Assembly: GCF_002119685.1 (NCBI RefSeq)
Contig: NZ_CP021108.1
Span: 1,612,001 to 1,676,000, forward strand
Source: Bordetella genomosp. 8
GTDB lineage: Bacteria; Pseudomonadota; Gammaproteobacteria; Burkholderiales; Burkholderiaceae_B
Reading direction: 5' to 3'
Length of the DNA: 64,000 nucleotides
Below, piece after piece: positions 1-9,812 of this stretch. The position numbers and the translations under genes are program-made. The notes below the pieces were generated by a model. That model searched no databases, had not been told where the DNA came from, and was given only the letters and a program-made list of their open reading frames with translations. Position 1 is the stretch's first letter, and each line of letters starts with the position of its first letter.

Positions 1-348
1 CGGGATGAAGCGGAAACGATGCATCAGTTCGGCGGCGGCGTCGTGATGCTGGTCCACGCTCTGCACCAACAGCGTCCAGTCGGGTTCGGATGCCTTGGGC
101 AAGCGTGCGAACGGCCCGTGCTCCATCTGCCATTGCCCGTCTTCGCGCCAGATCAGGCGCGACGCGACGTCGTCGTTGCGGGCCATCCGCTTCAGTTCGG
201 CGATGCCGACCGGCGGCTTGAAGCCCGGAATGGCCTGGCGTATGAGCAACGGCTTGCGCTGCCAATACGATTTCATGAATTGCGCCGGCGTGCGGCCGCC
301 CAGCAGGTCCAGGGGCTGGTCCGGCTGCGGATTGATCGATGGGATCAT
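1..348 (-). CDS. roxA: Ribosomal protein L16 arginine/3-oxygenase-type cupin (RoxA/YcfD), 5' part
   Basis: JmjC/cupin-fold 2-oxoglutarate oxygenase of the YcfD/RoxA family, which hydroxylates an arginine of ribosomal protein L16. Only the first 116 codons are in the window; the metal-binding cupin core lies beyond position 1. The visible N-terminus has the family pattern: a WQRKPLLIR stretch near residues 29-37, then SRLIWREDGQWQMEHGPF and a WTLLVQSVDQHH segment, close to E. coli YcfD. The start ATG is at 346-348, with AAGG about 8 bases upstream. It begins 28 bp after the mutS stop on the same strand, so the two may be co-transcribed. The assignment is firm; the activity is by family. Confidence 0.85.
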   Translation of the reverse strand, partial: MIPSINPQPDQPLDLLGGRTPAQFMKSYWQRKPLLIRQAIPGFKPPVGIAELKRMARNDDVASRLIWREDGQWQMEHGPFARLPKASEPDWTLLVQSVDQHHDAAAELMHRFRFIP

Positions 349-376
349 GGGGATATGCCTTGAACGATGCGCACGC

Positions 377-3025
377 TTATTGCAGGTGGGCTTTCAATCG
401 ATACAGCGTGTCCAGCGCTTCGCGCGGGGTCAGGCTGTCCGGGTCGACGTCGGCCAGGGCCGCGCGCAGCGCCAGCAGTGTTTCGGTTTCGTGGGCGGCG
501 GCCGACAGCGCCGCGGATTCCGCGTCCGCCTGGGCGGCGGCGGCGAACAGGCCCAGCTGCGGCGTCGGCGCGCCTTGCGCCTCCAGCCGCTCCAGCTCCC
601 GGGAAGCCTGGCGGATGACGGCGGCCGGCACGCCGGCGCGCTGCGCCACCTGGATGCCGTAGCTGCGGCTGGCCGGGCCGTCGCGGACTTCATGCAGGAA
701 GACGATGCCGCCGGCCGATTCCGCCGCGGCCAGATGGACGTTGGCGGCGGTAGGCTGTTCGGCGGGCATGCGGGTGATCTCGAAATAATGCGTGGCGAAG
801 AGCGTCAGCGCGCGGTTGTGCGTCAGCAGGCGCAGCGCGATGGCCCATGCCAGTGCCAGGCCGTCGTAGGTGGACGTGCCGCGGCCGATTTCATCCATCA
901 GTACCAGGCTGGCCGGGGTGCTGGCCGCCAGGATGGCGGCTGCCTCCGTCATTTCCATCATGAACGTGGAGCGGCCGCCCGCCAGGTCGTCGGCCGCGCC
1001 GATGCGCGTGAAGATCCGGTCGAGCCGTCCGATCCGCGCCCGCGCGGCGGGGACGAAGCTGCCGGTGCGCGCCAGCAGCGCGATCAACGCCACCTGCCTC
1101 ATGTACGTGGACTTGCCGCCCATGTTGGGGCCGGTGATCAGCAGCATGCGCCGCGTGGCGTCCATCTTGCAGCTGTTCGGCGTGAAGCGTTCGATGGCGC
1201 GTTCCACCACCGGGTGGCGGCCGGCGTCGATATCGATCTCCGCGTCTTCCGACAGTTCGGGCGCATTCCAGTCATGCCGGCGCGCATGCTCGGCCAGGGC
1301 GGCCAACGTGTCGACCTCCGCCAGCGCCCAGGCGCAATCCGACAGGGCGCGCACGTGGCCGCCCAGCTGGTCCAGCATCTGCTCGTACAGCCATTTTTCG
1401 CGCGCCAGGGAGCGGTCCTGCGCCGACAGCACGCGGTCTTCCCAGGTCTTGAGCTCAGGCGTGATGTAGCGTTCGACGTTCTTCAGGGTCTGGCGGCGCC
1501 GGTAGTCTTCCGGCACCTTGTCGGCCTGTCCCCGGCTGACCTCGATATAGAAGCCATGGACGCGGTTGAACTCGACGCGCAGGTTGGCGATGCCGCTGCG
1601 CTCGCGTTCGCGGGCTTCGAGCTGGATCAGGAAGTCGCCGCCATCGGTGGCAAGCGCGCGCAGCTCGTCCAGCTCGGCGTCATGGCCGGTGGCGATGACG
1701 CCCCCGTCGCGGATCGCCGCCGCGGGTTCGGGGGCGATGGTGGCGGCGAGCAGGGCGTGGATGGCCGAGTCGGGACACAGCTTGTCGGCCAGCGCGGCGA
1801 AACGGCCTTCCGTGGCCAGCGCGCGGACCTGTTCGCACAAGGCCGGCAGATCGCCCAGCGCGTCGCGCAGGCTGGCCAGTTCGCGCGGGCGCGCGGAACG
1901 CAGGGCGACACGGGCGGCGATGCGCTCGATATCGGGAAAGCGCTTCAAGGTGTCGCGCAGGGTGTCCAGGGGCAGGGCGGCCGCCAGCCCCGCCGGCGTG
2001 TCCAGCCTGGCGGCGAGCAGCGCGGCGATGGCGCGCTGGCGCTCCAGTACGGGCGCGTTGTCGCGCAGCGGATGATGCAGCCAGCGCCGCAGCAGCCGGC
2101 TGCCCATGGGCGTACGGCAGTTGTCCAATATGGAAAACAGCGTGGGGGATTCTTCGCCGCTGAGCGTCTGCGTCAGTTCGAGGTTGCGGCGGGTGACGGG
2201 GTCCATCAGCACGTACTGCCCGGGCCGGTCCACGCTGATGCCCTGGACGTGCGACAAGGCCTGCGATTGCGTGCGCGCGGCGTAGCGCAGCAGGGCGCCG
2301 GCGGCGCGTACGCCGGCCGGCATGTCCTCGACGTCGAAGCCGGCCAGGGAATCGGTGCGGAAGTGCGCCAACAGATGCGCGCGCGCGCCATCGCTTTCGA
2401 AATGCCAGTCCGGAACGCGGGTTTGCGCGCCGTCTATCGAGATGCGCAGGTCCGCGCCTTCCGGATAGACGATTTCGGCCGGTGCGATCCGGTGCAATTC
2501 CGATTCGATCTGCGCCGGCGCGCATTCCGTGACGCGAAAGTCGCCGCTGGCCAGGTTCAGCCAGGCCAGCCCGGCGCGCGGCGACCGGCCGGCGCCGGGG
2601 AACACCGCCGCCAGGCAGCGGTCCGCCTTGGCGGGCAGCAAGGCGTCGTCGGTGAGTGTGCCCGGGGTGACGATGCGCACGATGCGCCGCTCGACCGGCC
2701 CCTTGGACGCCGCGGGATCGCCGATCTGTTCGCAGATGGCGATGGATTCGCCCAGCGCGACCAGCCTGGCCAGGTACTGCTCCATGGCATGGACGGGCAC
2801 GCCGGCCATGGGAATGGGGCTGCCGTTGGACGTGCCGCGCTTGGTCAGCGTCAGATTGAGCAGGCGCGCGCCCCGTTCGGCGTCTTCATAGAACATTTCA
2901 TAGAAGTCGCCCATACGGTAGAAGAGCAGCAGCGGGCCGGCTTCGGCCTTCAGCTTGAGGTACTGCTGCATCATCGGCGTGTGGCCGGACAGATCGCTTT
3001 TTTCCGACAGATCGTTTTTTTCCAT
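377..3025 (-). CDS. mutS: DNA mismatch repair protein MutS
   Basis: Recognises mismatches and small loops and recruits MutL. The 882-aa length from the ATG at 3025 is normal for MutS1. The mismatch-reading Phe-x-Glu is at Phe41-Tyr-Glu43 inside a [10 protein letters not shown] segment. The ATPase has Walker [11 protein letters not shown] near residue 630, Walker [13 protein letters not shown] near 705, and a FATHYFE switch. An in-frame GTG at 3049 would add eight residues; neither start has a clear Shine-Dalgarno. The codons right after the ATG contain an 18-bp tandem duplication with runs of seven and six A, unusual in GC-rich DNA (see findings). A long antisense reading frame over this gene is a shadow. 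Confidence 0.97.
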   Translation of the reverse strand: MEKNDLSEKSDLSGHTPMMQQYLKLKAEAGPLLLFYRMGDFYEMFYEDAERGARLLNLTLTKRGTSNGSPIPMAGVPVHAMEQYLARLVALGESIAICEQIGDPAASKGPVERRIVRIVTPGTLTDDALLPAKADRCLAAVFPGAGRSPRAGLAWLNLASGDFRVTECAPAQIESELHRIAPAEIVYPEGADLRISIDGAQTRVPDWHFESDGARAHLLAHFRTDSLAGFDVEDMPAGVRAAGALLRYAARTQSQALSHVQGISVDRPGQYVLMDPVTRRNLELTQTLSGEESPTLFSILDNCRTPMGSRLLRRWLHHPLRDNAPVLERQRAIAALLAARLDTPAGLAAALPLDTLRDTLKRFPDIERIAARVALRSARPRELASLRDALGDLPALCEQVRALATEGRFAALADKLCPDSAIHALLAATIAPEPAAAIRDGGVIATGHDAELDELRALATDGGDFLIQLEARERERSGIANLRVEFNRVHGFYIEVSRGQADKVPEDYRRRQTLKNVERYITPELKTWEDRVLSAQDRSLAREKWLYEQMLDQLGGHVRALSDCAWALAEVDTLAALAEHARRHDWNAPELSEDAEIDIDAGRHPVVERAIERFTPNSCKMDATRRMLLITGPNMGGKSTYMRQVALIALLARTGSFVPAARARIGRLDRIFTRIGAADDLAGGRSTFMMEMTEAAAILAASTPASLVLMDEIGRGTSTYDGLALAWAIALRLLTHNRALTLFATHYFEITRMPAEQPTAANVHLAAAESAGGIVFLHEVRDGPASRSYGIQVAQRAGVPAAVIRQASRELERLEAQGAPTPQLGLFAAAAQADAESAALSAAAHETETLLALRAALADVDPDSLTPREALDTLYRLKAHLQ
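2988..3023 (-). repeat. 18-bp tandem duplication with A7 and A6 tracts at the mutS 5' end
   Basis: Two adjacent 18-bp units (2988-3005 and 3006-3023) differ at one base. Each carries a homopolymer, A6 or A7 on the mutS coding strand. They encode the repeated residues EKNDLS and EKSDLS at the protein N-terminus. Both units lie inside the reading frame whichever of the two start codons is used. Confidence 0.85.
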
Positions 3026-3139
3026 TAATACCGAACGCTTTGCGGGCACGGCCGTGCTGGCCGCGCAAAGTTTCGATTGTATCGGGACGGGCCCCTGCGA
3101 TCACCCCCGGCTCCGGCACGCCGCCGAGCGCCGAACCGG

Positions 3140-4057
3140 CTAGGAAGCGGCTGGCTGGGAAACCGCGAAGTAGTGCGCATGGCGCCTGATCAACGTGGCC
3201 ATGTGATCGGCGATGGGCAGCAAGGGGGTATTGCTGCGCCTGACCAGGCTGATGCTGTAGCTCGGAAGCGTATCGACGAGCTTCAAGGCCTGCAGGGATC
3301 CGGACAGGCCCGGTTGTTCGATCATGATGCGGGGCAAGGCGCAAAGCATATCGCTGTGCACCAGCAGGGTGTTGAGCGTCCACGTCATGTCGCACTGGAC
3401 AAGGCGGGTAGGCCGCGGCAGATCGCGCTGGCGGAACGCTTCAAGGATCGCCGATCCCGGGCCGCGCCCCGGCGGGCCAGTCAGCACCCAGACACAGTCG
3501 ACCAGATCCGAAAGCGAACGCGCCCGGCTGAGCGGATGCCCGCGCCGGCACGCCACCACTAGGTCGTTGTAGAAAAGGTGCTCCACATCCAGGGTGGATT
3601 CGTGCATATCCGGTACGGCGACGATCGCCATGTCCAGGCTGCCCTGGTGCAGGGGGCCGATATGGTCGTAGTAGGAGCCGCCGTACATATTCACGTTGAC
3701 GGCGGGAAAGCTGCGCTGGAAGTCCTTCAGGACGCCGGGTAGCAGTGCGACCCCAGCCGATGGCCCGACGCCCATCGAAAGCGATCCTTCCATCTTGCCC
3801 TGGCGCTGGGCAATGTCTTCGGCCGCCTTGCTGGCCTGGGAGTCGATCAAGCGTGCATGCGCGAGCAGCGCTCGGCCCGCCTCGGTCAGCGCGACGCCGC
3901 GCGAGCGACGCTCGACGAGGACCGCATGCAGGCCGTCCTCGAGGGCGCGGATATTCTTGGCCAGCGCCGGGGCGGTGACGCCACGGCTGCGCGCCGCGGC
4001 CCGCAGGCTGCCCAGGTCGGCGACAGCGATGAAGTCGCGTAGCTGTTGGAGCGTCAT
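3140..4057 (-). CDS. LysR-family transcriptional regulator
   Basis: LysR-type regulator of 305 aa. The winged helix-turn-helix is at residues 1-60 (LRDFIAVADLGSLRAAARSR, then a TAPALAKNIRALED recognition helix), followed by a periplasmic-binding-protein-like effector domain. The reading frame extends 27 codons upstream, but the ATG at 4057 starts the HTH domain at the usual place and has AGG upstream, so it is preferred. It is divergent from the Bug-led operon beginning at 4209, with a dyad operator between them, and probably controls that operon in response to one of its substrates. The effector is unknown. Confidence 0.9.
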   Translation of the reverse strand: MTLQQLRDFIAVADLGSLRAAARSRGVTAPALAKNIRALEDGLHAVLVERRSRGVALTEAGRALLAHARLIDSQASKAAEDIAQRQGKMEGSLSMGVGPSAGVALLPGVLKDFQRSFPAVNVNMYGGSYYDHIGPLHQGSLDMAIVAVPDMHESTLDVEHLFYNDLVVACRRGHPLSRARSLSDLVDCVWVLTGPPGRGPGSAILEAFRQRDLPRPTRLVQCDMTWTLNTLLVHSDMLCALPRIMIEQPGLSGSLQALKLVDTLPSYSISLVRRSNTPLLPIADHMATLIRRHAHYFAVSQPAAS

Positions 4058-4103
4058 GAGCCTGGGACCGTTTACCAAAGGTTTACATAGATGCCTCGCA
4101 GTA

Positions 4104-4129
4104 TACCAACAGCAATACAGTGGTTGGTA
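4104..4129. promoter_or_regulatory. Inverted repeat, probable LysR operator
   Basis: A perfect 7-bp inverted repeat (TACCAAC at 4104-4110 and GTTGGTA at 4123-4129, 12-base spacer) lies between the divergent LysR gene and the Bug operon. Its size and position fit a LysR recognition site. The effector and the direction of control are not visible. Confidence 0.6.
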
Positions 4130-4208
4130 CATTCCCATCCATTCCAGCTGCGACGCCTACGCAGCCGGTACCAGAACAATCAGCGTCCACGCTGGAAAGG
4201 AGACAGGC

Positions 4209-5189
4209 ATGACAATCATCGACAAGCTATGCGCCACGCTGGCCCTGGGCGTCGCGGCAGCCCTGGCCGCCGGCCACGCATGTGCCGCCGACTATCCGGT
4301 CAGGGCGACAACCATCTATGTCGGGTTCGCCGCGGGCGGCCCCACCGACGTGGTCGCCAGGCTGCTCGCCGAAGGCTTGAGCAGAAAGCTGGGTCAACCG
4401 TTCGTGGTCGAAAACCGCCCGGGCGCCAGCGGCGAGCTCGCCGCGAATCTGGTGAAGAAGGCCGCGCCCGACGGCTACACGCTGATGGTAGGCGCCAACG
4501 GCACCTTGGCCATACTTCCCGTCGTCAAGAAAGGGTTGGGATACGAGCCCTTGCACGACTTCACACCGATCGCGCCGGTCGCGCGCTTTCCGTATTACCT
4601 GGTGGTTTCCAACCAGTCCAGGTTCAGGTCGTACGGCGACCTGATCGAAACGGGCCGCAAGCCGGCCGAAAACCTGACCTTCGGCTCGGCCGGCCCGGGA
4701 TCGGCCAACCATCTCGCCGGCGTCTGGTTTTCCAAGGCGGCGGGGATCGCCTCCACCCACGTTCCCTACAAGGGCGACGCGGCCGTGCTGAGCGACCTGA
4801 TTGCCGGCAGGGTCGATTTCGCCTTCCTCGCGGGATCGATCGTCATTCCCCAGGTCGACTCGAAGAATCTTCGCATGCTCGCGTCCGCCAGTTCCTCCGC
4901 CGACATCGGCTTGCCGGGCCTGCCCATATTGGGCCAGGGGCCCTTGGCGGGCTATTCGGCCGAGCCATGGAATGGCCTGCTCGGCCCCGCCGGCATGCCG
5001 GAAAGCGTGGTCAGGACGCTGAACGCCGCGGTCAACGAAGTCATGACCAGCGATAGCGTGGCCGCCAGGCTCAAGGCGATCGACCAGTATCCGTTTCCCG
5101 GTTCCGCGCAGGCGTTCGCGGACCACATTCGCACGCAGACCGAACGCACGGCCGAGATCGTCCGCAAGTCGAATCTCACGATCGAGTGA
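4209..5189 (+). CDS. Bug/TctC-family periplasmic substrate-binding protein
   Basis: Periplasmic binding protein (326 aa) of the tripartite tricarboxylate transporter receptor family, called Bug in Bordetella. A Sec signal peptide spans residues 1-27 with cleavage after ACAA. The VGFAAGGPTDVVAR motif near the mature N-terminus and the AAPDGYTL and HVPYKG motifs are diagnostic. The ATG at 4209 has AAAGGAGA 7 bases upstream; the same frame runs far upstream as an antisense shadow of the LysR gene. First gene of an operon reaching 10886, so the ligand is probably the operon's substrate, likely a carboxylate. No TctA/TctB genes are nearby. Confidence 0.92.
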   Translation: MTIIDKLCATLALGVAAALAAGHACAADYPVRATTIYVGFAAGGPTDVVARLLAEGLSRKLGQPFVVENRPGASGELAANLVKKAAPDGYTLMVGANGTLAILPVVKKGLGYEPLHDFTPIAPVARFPYYLVVSNQSRFRSYGDLIETGRKPAENLTFGSAGPGSANHLAGVWFSKAAGIASTHVPYKGDAAVLSDLIAGRVDFAFLAGSIVIPQVDSKNLRMLASASSSADIGLPGLPILGQGPLAGYSAEPWNGLLGPAGMPESVVRTLNAAVNEVMTSDSVAARLKAIDQYPFPGSAQAFADHIRTQTERTAEIVRKSNLTIE

Positions 5190-5240
5190 ACGCGAGGGCG
5201 GACGACAGTTGAAGGGAAGGCTACCTGGAAGGCGACAAGC

Positions 5241-6041
5241 ATGAGTCGAAGACTGGCAGGAAAAGTGGCGATAGTGACCGGTGCGGGATGCGTGGGGCCC
5301 GGTTGGGGCAACGGGCGCGCGGTGGCGGTGCGTTTCGCGCAGGAAGGCGCGCTGGTGCTCGCGGTGGACAAGAGCGCCGACGCGATGACGGAAACCTTGG
5401 CATTGGCGGGCGATGCGGCGCCGCGGATCAGCACCTGGACGGGCGATGCGACGCGGTCGGACGACGTGCAGGCGATGGTCCAGGCCTGCGTGGCGCGCTT
5501 CGGGAAGATCGACGTGCTGGTCAACAACGTCGGCGGTTCGCGCAAGGGCGGGCCGGTGGATCTTGCCGAAGCGGATTGGGACGCGCAGATCGACTTCAAC
5601 CTGAAGAGCGTTTTCCTGGCGTGCAAATTCGCGATTCCGGAGATGCTCAAGGTGGGCGGCGGCGCCATCGTCAATACGGCATCGACATCCGCCTTGCGAT
5701 GGACTGGCGCGGCGCAGGTGGGCTATGCGTCAGCCAAGGCGGGGATCGTTCAATTGTCACGCGTGGTCGCGATCGAGTATGCGGCTCGCAACATACGCGT
5801 CAACACCGTGATCCCCGGCCAGATGCACACGCCCATGGTGGAGGCCCGTCTGGCGAAGCAGCGCGCGGGCGGCGATCTGGACAGCTTGCTGGCACAACGA
5901 CAGTCGCGGATCCCGCTGGGCTTCATGGGCGACGGGCGCGATACGGCGAATGCCGCGCTGTTCCTGGCCTCCGATGAAGCACGTTTCATCACGGCAACGG
6001 AAATCGTCGTCGATGGCGGCATGAGCGCGCGTTGCGACTAG
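5241..6041 (+). CDS. Short-chain dehydrogenase/reductase (SDR)
   Basis: Classical SDR of 266 aa. The Rossmann glycine motif is TGAG...GWGNGRA near residues 14-27, with a longer than usual insertion between the glycines. NNVGG marks strand beta-4 and YASAK supplies the catalytic Tyr and Lys. A C-terminal VDGGMSA segment completes the fold. It probably oxidises a hydroxyl group of the operon's substrate with NAD(P)+. It starts 51 bp after the Bug stop and is followed by a beta-hydroxyacid dehydrogenase. The substrate cannot be read from the sequence. Confidence 0.88.
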   Translation: MSRRLAGKVAIVTGAGCVGPGWGNGRAVAVRFAQEGALVLAVDKSADAMTETLALAGDAAPRISTWTGDATRSDDVQAMVQACVARFGKIDVLVNNVGGSRKGGPVDLAEADWDAQIDFNLKSVFLACKFAIPEMLKVGGGAIVNTASTSALRWTGAAQVGYASAKAGIVQLSRVVAIEYAARNIRVNTVIPGQMHTPMVEARLAKQRAGGDLDSLLAQRQSRIPLGFMGDGRDTANAALFLASDEARFITATEIVVDGGMSARCD

Positions 6042-6083
6042 CCGCCGATTCAATGAGCCGCACGCCGCGGCGAGAGGAGAAGC

Positions 6084-6977
6084 ATGTTGAAAGCTGGGTT
6101 CATTGGTCTGGGCCGGATGGGATACGCATTGGCCTCGAATCTTCTACGCAACAAGGTCGACGTGGTCGTCCACGACATCCATCCCGATCCCGTCAAAAGC
6201 CTGGTGGACAAGGGCGCCACGGCGGGCGCGGGCGCCAGGGCGGTGGCCGAAGCGGCGGACGTCGTCTTCACGATGCTGCCGGGGCCCAGGCAATCCCGCG
6301 AAGTGCTCCTCGGGTCCGATGGCGTACTCGCCAACCTGACCGCCGGCAAGCTGTGCATCGAACTCAGCACGGTCGATACCGATACGGTCGATGAAATCGG
6401 CCGTGTCGCCAGGGAAAAAGGCATACGCTTCGCCGACGCGCCCGTGGGGCGGCTGGCGACCAGCGCCGACAAGGGCGAATCGCTGTTCATGCTGGGCGCG
6501 ACGGATGCCGACTTCGACGCATGCCAGTCCGTCCTGCTGAAAATGGGCAGCACCGTGCTTCATTGCGGCGGTCCGGGGTCCGGCACCCGCATGAAGTTGA
6601 TCAATAACCTGATGGTGCTGTGCTATTGCCAACTGAATTCGGAGGCGCTGGTGCTGGCGAGTTCGCTGGGCATGGATATCCGGAAGACTTTCGACGTCCT
6701 GACCGGCACGACGGCATCGAATGGCCAGCTCAAGGAAAAGTGGCCGATCAAGGTTCTCAAGGGCGACCTCACGCCGGGATTCGACATCGCGCTCGGCTTC
6801 AAGGACCTGACCCTGGCTTGCCAGGCCGCACAGTCCAGCGGCGTGTCGCTGCCCGTGGGCGATCTGGTGCGCGGCATGTTCCGGCTGGCGCGCAATGCGG
6901 GGTACGACGGCAAGGACACCTCGTCGCTCACGGAGTTCTGGGCGGCCGCGAACGGCGTCGCCGTTCCCCGGTGCTGA
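6084..6977 (+). CDS. NAD(P)-dependent beta-hydroxyacid dehydrogenase (3-hydroxyisobutyrate dehydrogenase family)
   Basis: Member of the 6-phosphogluconate/3-hydroxyisobutyrate dehydrogenase superfamily, 297 aa. The N-terminal dinucleotide site reads GFIGLGRMG (residues 5-13). The substrate-binding DAPVGR segment, the GGPGSGTRMKLINN helix containing the catalytic Lys, and the all-helical C-terminal domain are all in order. It oxidises a beta-hydroxy acid to a semialdehyde, or the reverse. Its position directly before an aldehyde dehydrogenase suggests the two act in sequence. AGGAGAAGC precedes the ATG. The specific substrate is unknown. Confidence 0.88.
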   Translation: MLKAGFIGLGRMGYALASNLLRNKVDVVVHDIHPDPVKSLVDKGATAGAGARAVAEAADVVFTMLPGPRQSREVLLGSDGVLANLTAGKLCIELSTVDTDTVDEIGRVAREKGIRFADAPVGRLATSADKGESLFMLGATDADFDACQSVLLKMGSTVLHCGGPGSGTRMKLINNLMVLCYCQLNSEALVLASSLGMDIRKTFDVLTGTTASNGQLKEKWPIKVLKGDLTPGFDIALGFKDLTLACQAAQSSGVSLPVGDLVRGMFRLARNAGYDGKDTSSLTEFWAAANGVAVPRC

Positions 6978-7021
6978 CGCAAGGGCGTCTGTCCATCACC
7001 CTCAAAGACAAGGTCAGAACT

Positions 7022-8452
7022 ATGGAATACGCGCAATTCATCGCCGGTGAGTTCCGGCAAGGCACGGCCGGTAAAACGTTCCGGATCGTCAATCCTGCCA
7101 ATGGCGAGGCGCTCGGCGATTTCGCCTGCGCCGCCCGCGGCGATGTCGAGCAGGCCATTTCGGCCGCGGCGGCGAGCTTCCGCGGCTGGCGCGATACCTC
7201 GCCGGTGGAGCGCTCGGCACTGCTGCGACGCGTGGCCATCCTGATGAAGGAGCGGACCGAGGAATTCGCGCGCCAGATTTCGCTGGAGCTGGGCAAGCCC
7301 GTCGGCGAATCGCGCAAGGAAGTGGCCACCGCCTTGGAGATGTTCGAATGGGCGGCGGAAGAAGCGCGCAGGCTGTACGGGCGTGTCATTCCCTCACGCA
7401 CGATCGGGACTACCCAGACCATGGTGCTGGAATCCATCGGTCCGGTGGCCGCCTTCGCGGGCTGGAACGCGCCCGCCATCACGCCCGCGCGCAAGATCAG
7501 CGGCGCATTGGCCGCCGGCTGCACGGTCGTGCTGAAACCTTCCGAGGAGACCGCCGGCGTGGCGTTGTTGATGGCCAGGGCGATCAAGGACGCCGGCATT
7601 CCGGACGGCGTGGTCAACATGGTCTTCGGCGAACCCGTGGAGATTGCCGATCTGCTGTGCGCATCGCCGAAGATCGCCATGTTGACGTTCACGGGCGCAA
7701 CGTCCGTCGGCAAGGAACTGGGCGCCAAGGCCGCCAGGACCTTGAAGCGGGCGACGCTGGAACTGGGCGGGCACGCTCCCGTCATCGTCTGCGCGGACGT
7801 CGATGTCGATCGCGTCGTCAAGGCGGCAGTCGCCACGAAGTACAGGAATTCCGGGCAGTTCTGCGTCTGCCCCACGCGCTTCCTGGTCGATGAGGCGATC
7901 TTCCCCGAGTTTTCGGAAAAATTCGTCGACGCCGCGAGCGCGCTGAAAGTGGGGGATCCTTTCGACCCCGCCACGCAGATGGGTCCGCTGAAGAACCAGC
8001 GCCGCTTGGAGGCGGTCGAGCGGCTGGTGGACGACGCCCGCGGCCGCGGCGTCCGGATTGCCGCTGGTGGCGCGAGGATGGGCACGGCAGGGTACTACTA
8101 CATGCCCACCGTGCTGCTGGAGCCGGGCGTCGATAGCGACGCGGCCAATATCGAGCCTTTCGGCCCCATCGCACTGCTTGCTTCGTTCGGGCGGCTGGAC
8201 GACGCCATCGAGGAGGCCAATCGCCTGCCGTTCGGGCTGGCCGCCTATGCGTACACCAACCATCTGGGCACGGCGGATCGCCTTGCCCGTGAAATCGAGA
8301 GCGGTTCGGTGTGCATCAATGAATGGCAGGCCTCGCTGCCCGAAACGCCCTTCGGCGGCCACAAGGACAGCGGGCTGGGGTCGGAAGGCGGAATCGAGGG
8401 GATCCGCGAATTCCTGCGCGTCAAATGCGTGCGCCAGGGCGCGAGCACCTGA
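7022..8452 (+). CDS. NAD(P)-dependent aldehyde dehydrogenase
   Basis: Aldehyde dehydrogenase superfamily, 476 aa. The conserved Asn is in the GWNAP segment near residue 152. The general base Glu is in LELGGHAP, and the nucleophilic Cys is in NSGQFCVCPTR. A C-terminal PFGGHKDSGLG motif is present. It is close in type to succinate-semialdehyde dehydrogenases, but the substrate is not certain. The ATG at 7022 starts 44 bp after the dehydrogenase stop; the upstream extension of this frame is a shadow of that gene. It probably oxidises the aldehyde made by the preceding enzyme. Confidence 0.9.
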   Translation: MEYAQFIAGEFRQGTAGKTFRIVNPANGEALGDFACAARGDVEQAISAAAASFRGWRDTSPVERSALLRRVAILMKERTEEFARQISLELGKPVGESRKEVATALEMFEWAAEEARRLYGRVIPSRTIGTTQTMVLESIGPVAAFAGWNAPAITPARKISGALAAGCTVVLKPSEETAGVALLMARAIKDAGIPDGVVNMVFGEPVEIADLLCASPKIAMLTFTGATSVGKELGAKAARTLKRATLELGGHAPVIVCADVDVDRVVKAAVATKYRNSGQFCVCPTRFLVDEAIFPEFSEKFVDAASALKVGDPFDPATQMGPLKNQRRLEAVERLVDDARGRGVRIAAGGARMGTAGYYYMPTVLLEPGVDSDAANIEPFGPIALLASFGRLDDAIEEANRLPFGLAAYAYTNHLGTADRLAREIESGSVCINEWQASLPETPFGGHKDSGLGSEGGIEGIREFLRVKCVRQGAST

Positions 8453-8501
8453 TAGGACCCCTTGGGCCGCACAGGATCACAGAACAGCAAAGGAGACAAT
8501 C

Positions 8502-9812
8502 ATGAGCGCTATACCCCGAGCTGGCGCGTTGCCGGGCGCGGTGCGAACCGCGACGTCCATACGCCGGGTGGTCCTGGCGGGCGCCATCGGCACGCTGGTC
8601 GAATACTACGATTACACCGTCTATGCGTTTCTTGCCACGACGCTGGCCATTCTTTTCTTTCCGGACATGGGCGCGTTGGCGCTGCTCTATACCTTCGCGG
8701 TGTTCGGCGTCGCGTTCGTGGTTCGCCCACTGGGTGGCATCGTGCTGGGCGCGCTGGCCGACCGCTACGGCCGCAAGCCGGCCCTGTTGGTATCCGTCGT
8801 CATGATGGTGGCCGCCACCGCGCTCATCGGGCTGCTGCCGACGTATGCGCAGGCGGGTTTTCTTGCGCCGGCGCTGCTGTGCTTGCTGCGATGCGTACAG
8901 GGATTCGCCGCGGGCGGGGAGATGGGCGGCGCGGTGGCCTACGTGGCGGAAGTCGCGCCCGATGCGCGGCGTGCCGCGTTGGCGAGCACGACGCAGATCG
9001 GCTGCCTGGCGGGAACCATGGGCGGCGCGATCGCGGTCGCGTTGCTGAACGCCTCGATGAGCCTGGACGACCTGCATGCCTGGGGCTGGCGCATTCCTTT
9101 CCTGATCTCCGCGCCGATAGGCGTGATTGCGCTGCTGGTGCGCCACAAGATGGAGGAGACGCCCGACTTCGTCCGCATGGAAAACCAGAGCAAGATCGAG
9201 AAAGTGCCCACGCTGACCCTGCTGCGCGAATACCCCAGGGGCGTGCTGGCGATCGCCTGCATAGGATGCTGCGCGATGGCGGGCTACTACATTCCGTTCA
9301 CCTATTTCGTCACGTACTTTCAGAAGCAGCAGATCATGTCGGCCCAGATGGCAGGTTGGTCCGCCACCTTGTCGATGGTCGTGGCGGCGGCGGCCATCTA
9401 TCCGTTCGGTGTCCTGTCCGACCGGATCGGACGCAAGCCGGTCCTGATCGGCGCGAATCTGTGTTTCATCGTCTTCAGCTACCCGCTTTTCATGGCGATG
9501 CAGACCTCGCTGGCCTGGGCCGTCGGCGCGCAGATCGCGCTGGGCCTGTTCGAAGCCGCGTATCTGTCGACCAACTACACGGTCTATAGCGAGCTGCTGC
9601 CGACCAAGGTACGCACCAGCGGCATTAACCTGGGCATCAGCGCGGCGGCGATCGTGGCGGGCGGCTCGGCCCCCTACCTGGCGACATGGCTGATCGCAAG
9701 CACGGGCTCGCCCACCGCGCCGGCATGGATACTGATCGGGGCCGCGATCATCTCGGGCGTGGTGGTGCTTGGGATCGAGGAATCGGCCGGTAAAGCACTG
9801 CGCGAGGAATGA
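8502..9812 (+). CDS. MHS-family metabolite:proton symporter
   Basis: Major facilitator superfamily protein of 436 aa with about 12 transmembrane helices. The motif ALADRYGRKPALL between helices 2 and 3, the RCVQGFAAGGEMGGA helix 4 and the repeat SDRIGRKPVLIG are typical of the metabolite:H+ symporter group (ProP, ShiA, KgtP). AAAGGAGA lies 7 bases before the ATG. It is an inner-membrane importer in a catabolic operon that also carries a Bug receptor, so the organism may have two routes for the same or related substrates. Confidence 0.9.
   Translation: MSAIPRAGALPGAVRTATSIRRVVLAGAIGTLVEYYDYTVYAFLATTLAILFFPDMGALALLYTFAVFGVAFVVRPLGGIVLGALADRYGRKPALLVSVVMMVAATALIGLLPTYAQAGFLAPALLCLLRCVQGFAAGGEMGGAVAYVAEVAPDARRAALASTTQIGCLAGTMGGAIAVALLNASMSLDDLHAWGWRIPFLISAPIGVIALLVRHKMEETPDFVRMENQSKIEKVPTLTLLREYPRGVLAIACIGCCAMAGYYIPFTYFVTYFQKQQIMSAQMAGWSATLSMVVAAAAIYPFGVLSDRIGRKPVLIGANLCFIVFSYPLFMAMQTSLAWAVGAQIALGLFEAAYLSTNYTVYSELLPTKVRTSGINLGISAAAIVAGGSAPYLATWLIASTGSPTAPAWILIGAAIISGVVVLGIEESAGKALREE

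Noticed and set aside
95..3028. 977-codon open frame on the plus strand over mutS
   Set aside because: It is the antisense shadow of mutS caused by high GC; its translation is low-complexity Arg/Gly/Ala with no domain, while the minus strand has all MutS motifs.
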